A stretch of 64,000 nt of DNA from Prolixibacteraceae bacterium (GTDB taxonomy: Bacteria > Bacteroidota > Bacteroidia > Bacteroidales > Prolixibacteraceae). The notes below the pieces were generated by a model. That model was not told the origin of the DNA. It did no database searches and saw only the letters and a list, made by a program, of their open reading frames with translations. Every line of letters starts with the position of its first letter. Within the stretch, counting starts at the first letter, position 1. A program made the translations under genes and the position numbers. Positions 58,136 to 64,000 of this stretch are shown here, piece after piece. The stretch lies in contig JAFLKN010000022.1 in assembly GCA_019163175.1 (NCBI GenBank), positions 167,661-231,660 of the forward strand. The letters are read 5' to 3'.

Positions 58136-58732
58136 TTAGCAACCGCCCCCTGAAGTTACTTCTTGCCGAACAGGAATTACCGCTTCTGGTTTCTTTTTAA
58201 TTGGGTTAATCTCAGCAGCTTTTTTAATTTCTGTCTTTACGCGCATGGCTGCTGTATCAATTACAGATACTTCAGTGGAGGCAAGTTCCGAAACTTTAAA
58301 TTCTCTTGTTTCAGTTATTTTGCCACTTAATTGTTTCACATTTTTATAGCCTAATTGCTGAAGCAACAGACTGGGTGCCACAGCTTCCAGTTCATCACTG
58401 CCATACAATACGACTTCTTTGCCCTCTTCCAAAAGTTGCTCGAAGAATTCAATCGATTCTTCTTCGAGCAATTTTCTGATTGGGATATTAATCGCATTCG
58501 CTGCGTGCCCTTGCGCAAACAATTCTGTTGACCGGATGTCAATAATTTGTTTTCCAGAAATGTCTTTTATGTTAACTTGTATCGACTGGTCATTCACTAG
58601 TTTCACAGATTCGTTAGCACTAATCTGATAGTGAATTATTTCTGGTCTGAAGATAAAAGCCAGCAATACAATGATTACAGCCAAGCCAAGTAAACTCAGC
58701 CATATTTTATTCGATTTTATGAATGTATTCAT
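58136..58732 (-). CDS. membrane-anchored rhodanese-like protein with C-terminal GGGC tail (second of pair)
   Basis: A 198-residue protein with one N-terminal membrane helix (about 11-28) and a rhodanese-fold domain (45-145; QIIDIRSTELFAQGHAANAINIP). The active-site loop reads LYGSDELEA, with glycine where rhodaneses have the persulfide cysteine. A Lys/Pro-rich linker of about 45 residues then ends in T-S-G-G-G-C, and the terminal Cys198 is the only cysteine in the protein. The codons GGG-GGC-GGT-TGC-TAA are clear in the DNA. The upstream gene has the same design. A role as sulfur carrier for the nearby Psr-type reductase is inferred by analogy with Sud of Wolinella. Confidence 0.82.
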   Translation of the reverse strand: MNTFIKSNKIWLSLLGLAVIIVLLAFIFRPEIIHYQISANESVKLVNDQSIQVNIKDISGKQIIDIRSTELFAQGHAANAINIPIRKLLEEESIEFFEQLLEEGKEVVLYGSDELEAVAPSLLLQQLGYKNVKQLSGKITETREFKVSELASTEVSVIDTAAMRVKTEIKKAAEINPIKKKPEAVIPVRQEVTSGGGC

Positions 58733-58774
58733 AACTTTATTTTTTACTTTTTACTATTTCCTTCTGCCTTGTTC

Positions 58775-59398
58775 TCAGCATCCGCCACCTGATGACGCTT
58801 CAGGGGCTTTACGGATTACTTGTACTTTTTCTTTTACTTTTGGTTTTTCAGGGACACTGGCTGTTTCTCCCGCACCAATAAAAAATTGGCGGGCCGCTTT
58901 TCTAAAGCTTATCAGGTCTAGTTCAGTTGATGAAGCCGCGCTATTTGCTGGTTTTTCCTTGATAATGGTGTTAAACCATTCATTTATTCCGCCTTTCATA
59001 ACATAAATTCGGGTTACAGAACTACGTGTGGCAATTAACCATGCTTTTTCTGACGTTAAATCCGAATTGGATAACAAAACCTTGTCTTTTCCGGCTTGGT
59101 TCATGAGTGCAAGTGTCGTTGCCGTGAGTAGCGAATCGGGTTGAATATTGACTGCTCTCGGTAGCGCAAATAGCTTAAACTGATCAACTGGTCGCAAATC
59201 GATGAGCAAGAGGGTTGGATCATTTTCGATGATTCGGTGTGTGACCAGATCGACTGATAAATAACGGGATTTCTCTACAACAGCCGATAGTAGTGCTTTT
59301 GGATCGGTTTCCTTCATTTCTTTTTTCTTCGGAAGCACAACCAGTCCCAAAGCCAGCACGATCATTAAAATTGCAAGTATTGTATATTTTCTTTCCAT
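58775..59398 (-). CDS. membrane-anchored rhodanese-like protein with C-terminal GGGC tail (first of pair)
   Basis: ATG 59398 gives 207 residues (MERKYTILAIL..., membrane helix about 6-22) and avoids overlap with the YeeE gene; the in-frame ATG 59422 would overlap it by 11 bases. The rhodanese domain contains LLLIDLRPVDQFKLFALPRAVNI and YVMKGGINEW. The loop cysteine is replaced by serine (VLLSNSDLTSEKA). After a Lys/Pro/Val-rich linker the protein ends S-S-G-G-G-C; the terminal cysteine is its only one. Sequence similarity to the next gene outside the fold is low, so the shared tail is probably functional. The 42-base gap to the second rhodanese gene suggests co-transcription. Confidence 0.82.
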   Translation of the reverse strand: MERKYTILAILMIVLALGLVVLPKKKEMKETDPKALLSAVVEKSRYLSVDLVTHRIIENDPTLLLIDLRPVDQFKLFALPRAVNIQPDSLLTATTLALMNQAGKDKVLLSNSDLTSEKAWLIATRSSVTRIYVMKGGINEWFNTIIKEKPANSAASSTELDLISFRKAARQFFIGAGETASVPEKPKVKEKVQVIRKAPEASSGGGC

Positions 59399-59411
59399 AA
59401 TTTTCAGATGC

Positions 59412-60005
59412 TTAGTATTCAACTTTCTTTACTTTTTTCTGAACCCATGCAGCGCCGAAAAACATTCCAACAGCGGCTAAAACGAGGAAGAATGTAAACA
59501 GTTCGGGAGAAATACCGAAGACATCGTTAATCATTTTTGGTCCCTGTGAACCACTGTAAAACATGTTTTCGAATAACGAAAATGACTCGGAAAATGCAAA
59601 TACACCGATAAACATTCCTCCGAAGAAAACGAGCCCGTCCATTCGGCCAACCCCTATGGCAGCCAAACTGGTTCCGGGACAAAAACCACCCATTGCGAAT
59701 CCAATTCCCATGATGATTCCGCCCACAATGGCCGAAGTCAGGAATGTTGGTTGAATATAAAGTTGGGAGTAATCTACAAGTCCGAAGTAACTGAGGTAAA
59801 GTAAACCTACTGAAGCGACAATGGCAGCCGTGAAGAATACTTTAACCACCACAAAGTCATACCCGAAAAAAGTACCGATAATTTTGCGTGAAGAGGAAAA
59901 TCCTGAAGATTCAAGCGCAAAGCCAAAACCCATACCCAGAATTACGGCAAATATATTGTCCCACGCCGGGGAAACTATTCCTGATGAAATGATTGGTCCG
60001 ATCAT
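59412..60005 (-). CDS. YeeE/YedE-family transporter, half with GGFCPGTS motif
   Basis: A 197-residue membrane protein with about five helices. The conserved cysteine motif is GGFC109PGTS, one of the motifs that guide thiosulfate or other sulfur compounds in YeeE (TsuA). The full-length YeeE is about 350 residues; here the family is split between this gene and the one 18 bases upstream. Split forms are known for YeeE/YedE proteins next to sulfur-metabolism genes. It is followed 13 bases later by the first rhodanese gene. Confidence 0.88.
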   Translation of the reverse strand: MIGPIISSGIVSPAWDNIFAVILGMGFGFALESSGFSSSRKIIGTFFGYDFVVVKVFFTAAIVASVGLLYLSYFGLVDYSQLYIQPTFLTSAIVGGIIMGIGFAMGGFCPGTSLAAIGVGRMDGLVFFGGMFIGVFAFSESFSLFENMFYSGSQGPKMINDVFGISPELFTFFLVLAAVGMFFGAAWVQKKVKKVEY

Positions 60006-60023
60006 AATTTTAAGCTTAAATGT

Positions 60024-60551
60024 TTAAATCCAGTTTTTGCGGAGTACCCATGCCGCAATAAAGGCTGTTCCGAAAATGGCGATCATCGTAATGTAACCTC
60101 CAAATGATAAAACGGCCATCCCGCTTAAAGCTGCGCCACTGGTACAACCCCGGGCGAGCTGAGTTCCAAAACCAAACAATACTCCGCCACCTAAAGCGAA
60201 AATCAATCGGCGACGCGAAGTAATTTTTGGCGAATGTTCAACTTTCAGTTTCAGTCGGTTAAAAATAATTCCTGAGATAAATGCTCCGGCCAGAACCCCG
60301 AGTACTTCGTAAATAAGCCAATTGCTCATAGGTTCTTTGTCGCCACCGGCAAATTGACAATAGTAGGCCGATTGCTCAACGTGCTGGGGTGCGACAACAT
60401 TTACAGTTGCAGCTACCGTATTTTTAACGGCACCGCTGGCGCCAAGTCCGCGGCCCGAAATGTAAAACGAAAGCAAAAGGACAGTTCCGAGTATCACCCC
60501 TCCCAAATAAGGGTTGAGGTAGAACGATCCGTCGTATTTAGATTTTTTCAT
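60024..60551 (-). CDS. YeeE/YedE-family transporter, half with ARGCTSG motif
   Basis: A 175-residue membrane protein with about four helices and the motif ARGC136TSGAALSG near the C-terminal half, the companion of the GGFCPG motif in the next gene. A further cysteine (C65) lies in a periplasmic-side loop. The two halves together would rebuild one YeeE-like channel for a sulfur compound such as thiosulfate. It starts 75 bases after the end of psrC. Confidence 0.88.
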   Translation of the reverse strand: MKKSKYDGSFYLNPYLGGVILGTVLLLSFYISGRGLGASGAVKNTVAATVNVVAPQHVEQSAYYCQFAGGDKEPMSNWLIYEVLGVLAGAFISGIIFNRLKLKVEHSPKITSRRRLIFALGGGVLFGFGTQLARGCTSGAALSGMAVLSFGGYITMIAIFGTAFIAAWVLRKNWI

Positions 60552-60572
60552 TTTTGATGTGTTTATATTTGA

Positions 60573-60600
60573 ATTTCAAGTTCCAAATTTCAAGTTCCAA
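60573..60600. repeat. perfect tandem repeat, 14 bases x 2
   Basis: ATTTCAAGTTCCAA occurs twice back to back in the gap between psrC and the YeeE half. Function unknown; it could be a small binding site or a remnant of a larger repeat. Confidence 0.7.
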
Positions 60601-60625
60601 GTCTAGTCGCCGGATAACAAAATCA

Positions 60626-61567
60626 TCAATATAAATATCGTGTGATTTGGCCGGCTTCAACCATCAGGAACCTGAAAATTAGTCCTCCTAAAAGTATTAA
60701 TACGGCAGGAACAACGATCGGCACTTTATAGCCTTTCAGTTCAAAAATTTCGAGTACAGCTGGGAAAATCAGACCGAGAATGACTACAAAAGCAAAAAAC
60801 GGAGCGGTGAATTTTCCGCCGAGGAAAAGGTTTGCGGCATTAATCTGTACTTCTGATCCGGCCAGAAAGCCCATGAATAAATGGATGATAAAGAACAGTT
60901 CGACGACAATGAGAAGAATATCAATCCTCCCGATTATCTTTTTTTCTTTATGGTCTTTACTCATCAACATGATAACAGCCGCTCCGGTTGACATTCCGGA
61001 GACCAAAAACAACGGCCCCAAAATCGATGTATTCCACAATGGACGGGCATTGAATGCCGAAAGTAAAATTCCGGTATAAATTCCAAGAATTACAGCAAGG
61101 GCACCCATCGGCCAAGCCATTAAAATGCGGTTGGCAATCAGCCATTTTTCAGATTTTTTCAGGATGTCGTATTTCCAGTCCCATTTGGGGAAAAGTTCGC
61201 GCACATAACTGGCAGCCCAAAGGATCGATAACGGTGTAATACCCATCAGCACCCAGGCGCCCCAACTCATGGGCGATTCATACCTTACTGTGGTATACAA
61301 TTGCCAGAAATAGAGTTTGTGTTTAAGATCGAGAAACAGGAAGAAAAGACCTAGGATCAAGGCAAAAGGCACAATCATTGGTGCTTTTTTTACTGTGGCT
61401 TCCATTTTGTTTTCTTTGCCCATGATGGTAAAAAAACTGGCAAAAAGGAGGATTCCGGCCGCCAAACCACCAAGGAAAAGATATCCCGGAATTTGCCAGT
61501 GCCAGATGTTTAAATAGGGGTCTATATTCGGGATGTTACGTCCGCTTGCGAATAATTCTTCTTTCAT
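60626..61567 (-). CDS. psrC: PsrC/NrfD-type membrane subunit
   Basis: A 313-residue protein with about eight to nine membrane helices and the NrfD/PsrC start NIWHWQIPGYLFLGGLAAG. It should anchor the Mo and Fe-S subunits in the membrane and oxidise menaquinol. It lies 20 bases after psrB. Symbol given by analogy with polysulfide reductase; thiosulfate or tetrathionate as substrate is equally possible. Confidence 0.9.
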   Translation of the reverse strand: MKEELFASGRNIPNIDPYLNIWHWQIPGYLFLGGLAAGILLFASFFTIMGKENKMEATVKKAPMIVPFALILGLFFLFLDLKHKLYFWQLYTTVRYESPMSWGAWVLMGITPLSILWAASYVRELFPKWDWKYDILKKSEKWLIANRILMAWPMGALAVILGIYTGILLSAFNARPLWNTSILGPLFLVSGMSTGAAVIMLMSKDHKEKKIIGRIDILLIVVELFFIIHLFMGFLAGSEVQINAANLFLGGKFTAPFFAFVVILGLIFPAVLEIFELKGYKVPIVVPAVLILLGGLIFRFLMVEAGQITRYLY

Positions 61568-61587
61568 AGGTTGTATCTTTTCGCGGT

Positions 61588-62121
61588 TTAAACAAGGTAA
61601 AATATCTGTGGTTTAGTTCCTGCTTCCGGAGCCAGAGATTTAAATTTCCGATTCTTCAGCACATTTACAATTTCGGAATTCGGATCGTCGAGATCGCCAA
61701 AATGCATGCAACTGGTTGGGCAAACGCTTACACAAGCGGGGTTTTTGCCTTCGCGAACGCGATGAATGCAGAACGTGCACTTGTCGACATATCCATCGGG
61801 ATGCGAATAGCGCGCGTCGTAAGGACACGACTGAATACAGGCTCCGCAGCCGATGCATTTGTTGTGATCAACCAGCACAATTCCGCCATCTTCGAAATGA
61901 CTTGCTCCGGTCGGGCAACAACGAACACAAGGGGAATTGTCACAATGATTGCAGCGTTCAGTGCGAAGTTCGATGCTGACATTCGGATAAGTTCCGTCAA
62001 CAACTTCAACTACCCAATCGCGGCAGAAACCTACCGGAACATTGTTTTCGGTCTGGCAGGCTACCACACAATCGCTGCAGCCAACGCATTTCCGGGTATC
62101 AATAGCCATTGCATATCTCAT
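61588..62121 (-). CDS. psrB: PsrB/PhsB-type 4Fe-4S electron-transfer subunit
   Basis: A 177-residue ferredoxin-type subunit with four cysteine clusters: CVGCSDCVVAC, CNHCDNSPCVRCC, CIGCGACIQSC and CTFCIHR...CVSVC. No signal peptide is present, as expected for a subunit exported together with its Tat-targeted partner. ATG 62121 overlaps the stop of the Mo subunit gene by four bases, so the stoichiometry is probably coupled. Confidence 0.93.
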   Translation of the reverse strand: MRYAMAIDTRKCVGCSDCVVACQTENNVPVGFCRDWVVEVVDGTYPNVSIELRTERCNHCDNSPCVRCCPTGASHFEDGGIVLVDHNKCIGCGACIQSCPYDARYSHPDGYVDKCTFCIHRVREGKNPACVSVCPTSCMHFGDLDDPNSEIVNVLKNRKFKSLAPEAGTKPQIFYLV

Positions 62122-64000
62122 AGTTTAGCCTCCTTTTTTGGTTCGTCAGTAAGAAAGGTGACGAAGTTTCCGCGCATTCCGGTTCCTCCCATGATTGGAT
62201 CTGTCATCACGTTGGTTATTAATTCAGTATCGTTTACACCACGTCCAAAAGCGTAAGTCAGCGGTTTATGGTGGTGTCCAAATCCATGAACAATATACAC
62301 CGAGTCCCAGCGGATACGCTCTGTAACACGCACTTTAACCGAAAAATTCGAAACCACGCCATCCTGATTCTTAAGCCATACATATTGGTCTTTTTTCAGA
62401 CCCCATAATTCTGCAACCTGTGGATTAACCCAGACTGCATTTTCAGGCATCAGCGCCACCAGGTTACGGTTATTGGCAGTGCGGCTGAACGTGTGCATCG
62501 GTGCACGTCCGTAAATAAGCCGGTAAAAACCCTCTTCGGGTTGTGCATGGGCTGTGTATTTAGGCATCGCATCAAATCCAAATTCTTCTAATTCCTTAGA
62601 GCTCAATTGTATTTTTCCTGAAGCGGTTTTGAAATGATGATCAGAATCGGGTAAAATATAGGCTGAAGTTTTACGGGCATACTTTTTGACGCCGATACGC
62701 TCCATCTCGTTGAGCGACAAACCCAATTGTTTTAGTTGCCAATCAAGTACTTCCTTGAAATCAGTGAAGTTAAAATAGGCACCCAGACCCAAACGCTCGC
62801 CGATTTGTTTGGCAATCCACCAGGCTGGTTTAGTTTCGTACATCGGTTCAACTGCAGGCATACGCAAAGCAAGTGTTGGTTCGCGGTGAGCCGTCGCCCG
62901 CAAATCGTCATATCTTTCCAGATAAGTACATTCAGGCAAAACTACATCGGCAAAGCCAGTGATTTCCATCGGCATGGTGTCGACAACAACCAGTAAATCG
63001 AGCGATTGCATGGCTTTCATCAACTGCTCTTTCATCGGGATTGCAACCACGAGATTTGAGCCCGAAACAATCCAGCCTTTTATCTGGTGTGTATTTCCTT
63101 CAGCCGGAATTGAAGCTTCAATAATGGTATTGGTAATTGATTCTTTTGCCAACGGATACCTTCCGTTGAGCGTATCCTGCCACGACCATTTCGGTTTTGG
63201 ATATTCTGGCCTAGGAAATTCAGGAACTTTAATTCCTTCTTTCAGGAAAATACCGCCCCGGTTTCCCCATGAACCCAACAAAGCGTTTAATATGGCAATT
63301 GCCCGTGAACGCTGAACATCGTCGCCGTACCAGGTAGTGTGCCGTCCGGGATGGATGATCGTTGCAGGTGCAGCATTGGCCATTTCCCGTGCTGTGTTCC
63401 TGATCAATTCGGGTTTTATAGTAGTTATTCCGTAAGCCCATTCAGGAGTAAAACTCCGTATGTGTTCTTTCAATTCATCGAGTCCTTCAGCATATTTGGC
63501 TATATATTCCTTATTGTAAAGGTCATCATAAATCAGCACATGAATCCACGACAATAAGAGAGCCATGTCGGTTGACGGTTTAATGGGCAGCCAGTATTTC
63601 GATTTACTTGCGGCTGTTGACAATCGTGGATCTACAGTAATGATGGTTGCTCCTTTGTCGATAGCTTCCGACATTTCCTGTACCTGACCATTGTGCATGT
63701 TCTCGCCGATGTGTGAACCAATCAGAACCAGGCAGCGCGTATCGCGGATATCAGTTACTTCAGGACTGCTAACCGATTCGCCGAAAGTGAGTTCGAAACC
63801 CGTGTCGCGCGGGCCGCGACATTGGGCAAACGAAGGTGCGGTAATATTGGTTGAACCGAAAGCATTTAGCAATTGCGTGAAATACCTGCCTGAACTGCCA
63901 TGATTAAATAAGGCCATACTTTCCGGTCCATTCTTTTCAGCAATTTCCTTCATCTTTTTGGCAATGAAATCAAGCGCTTCGTCCCAACTGGCTTCCCGGT
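62118..64000 (-). CDS. psrA: PsrA/PhsA-type molybdopterin oxidoreductase, catalytic subunit (partial, 5' end outside window)
   Basis: The frame is open through the right edge: residues R-E-A-S-W-D-E-A-L-D-F precede the ATG at 63953, so that ATG is internal. About 627 residues are seen. Signs of a bis-MGD enzyme of the DMSO-reductase family: SFAQCRGPRDTGFELTFGE, where the cysteine is the likely molybdenum ligand, LVLIGSHIGENMHN, TVDPRLS, and the C-terminal molydopterin-binding domain with MHTFSRTANN and HGFGHHH. Closest in pattern to polysulfide/thiosulfate reductases. The N-terminal [4Fe-4S] site and Tat signal lie outside the window. It overlaps psrB by four bases. Confidence 0.9.
   Translation of the reverse strand, partial: REASWDEALDFIAKKMKEIAEKNGPESMALFNHGSSGRYFTQLLNAFGSTNITAPSFAQCRGPRDTGFELTFGESVSSPEVTDIRDTRCLVLIGSHIGENMHNGQVQEMSEAIDKGATIITVDPRLSTAASKSKYWLPIKPSTDMALLLSWIHVLIYDDLYNKEYIAKYAEGLDELKEHIRSFTPEWAYGITTIKPELIRNTAREMANAAPATIIHPGRHTTWYGDDVQRSRAIAILNALLGSWGNRGGIFLKEGIKVPEFPRPEYPKPKWSWQDTLNGRYPLAKESITNTIIEASIPAEGNTHQIKGWIVSGSNLVVAIPMKEQLMKAMQSLDLLVVVDTMPMEITGFADVVLPECTYLERYDDLRATAHREPTLALRMPAVEPMYETKPAWWIAKQIGERLGLGAYFNFTDFKEVLDWQLKQLGLSLNEMERIGVKKYARKTSAYILPDSDHHFKTASGKIQLSSKELEEFGFDAMPKYTAHAQPEEGFYRLIYGRAPMHTFSRTANNRNLVALMPENAVWVNPQVAELWGLKKDQYVWLKNQDGVVSNFSVKVRVTERIRWDSVYIVHGFGHHHKPLTYAFGRGVNDTELITNVMTDPIMGGTGMRGNFVTFLTDEPKKEAKL

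Noticed and set aside
61702..62256. 184-residue frame on the + strand over psrB and the end of psrA.
   Set aside because: Low-complexity alanine/asparagine-rich shadow of cysteine-cluster coding on the other strand.

Overview
The window comes from a Bacteroidota genome, most likely an anaerobic, glycan-degrading marine or sediment member of Bacteroidales/Marinilabiliales. The evidence is the stock of secreted glycosidases and sulfatases with signal peptides or lipoboxes, weak Shine-Dalgarno sites, a TAnnTTTG-type promoter candidate, and HybB/NrfD/YeeE cassettes of the Bacteroidota kind. No genus can be assigned from sequence alone.

Region 1 (1-24503, + strand) is one very long, tightly spaced gene train for glycan breakdown. 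It holds an esterase, a beta-propeller lipoprotein, TIM-barrel and beta-helix glycosidases, three GH92 alpha-mannosidases, a YhhN-like membrane protein and a secreted metallophosphoesterase. It also holds a cytoplasmic sugar cassette: D-lyxose/D-mannose isomerase, PfkB kinase and mannitol-1-phosphate dehydrogenase. Two of its genes are broken, one by an in-frame TAA (8168-9973) and one by two frameshifts (21552-22173). A decayed IS200/IS605-type element follows at about 24520-25080.

Region 2 (25213-28633) holds the chaperone gene clpB, a cluster of REP-like palindromes and a CIA30-family protein. Region 3 (28822-46503, + strand) is a second glycan locus with four sulfatases carrying differing formylglycine motifs, a GH78 rhamnosidase, a GH2, a GH26, a DUF1593 protein, a DUF6807 protein and a Tat-exported Gfo/Idh/MocA oxidoreductase. 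No SusC/SusD pair is present in either locus. Region 4 (46696-49743) carries a CPBP protease, two SDR-fold enzymes and an archaemetzincin.

Region 5 (49781-64000, all - strand) is the most unusual part. Read 5'->3' on the - strand it encodes a PsrABC-type molybdenum oxidoreductase (psrA runs off the right edge), a YeeE/YedE transporter split into two genes, and two membrane-anchored rhodanese-like proteins. Both rhodaneses lack the usual loop cysteine and both end in Gly-Gly-Gly-Cys. A terminator follows, then a fusion of a PstS-like binding domain, a membrane helix and a GcvH-like domain, a HybA-like ferredoxin, a HybB/NrfD membrane protein and a second membrane-anchored GcvH-like protein. 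A hairpin separates these from a histidine kinase with two possible heme c motifs in its periplasmic domain and a sigma-54 NtrC-type regulator. I read this as a sulfur-linked respiratory system with possible sulfur-relay arms and H-protein-fold partners of unknown role. The family calls are well supported; the working model is inference.
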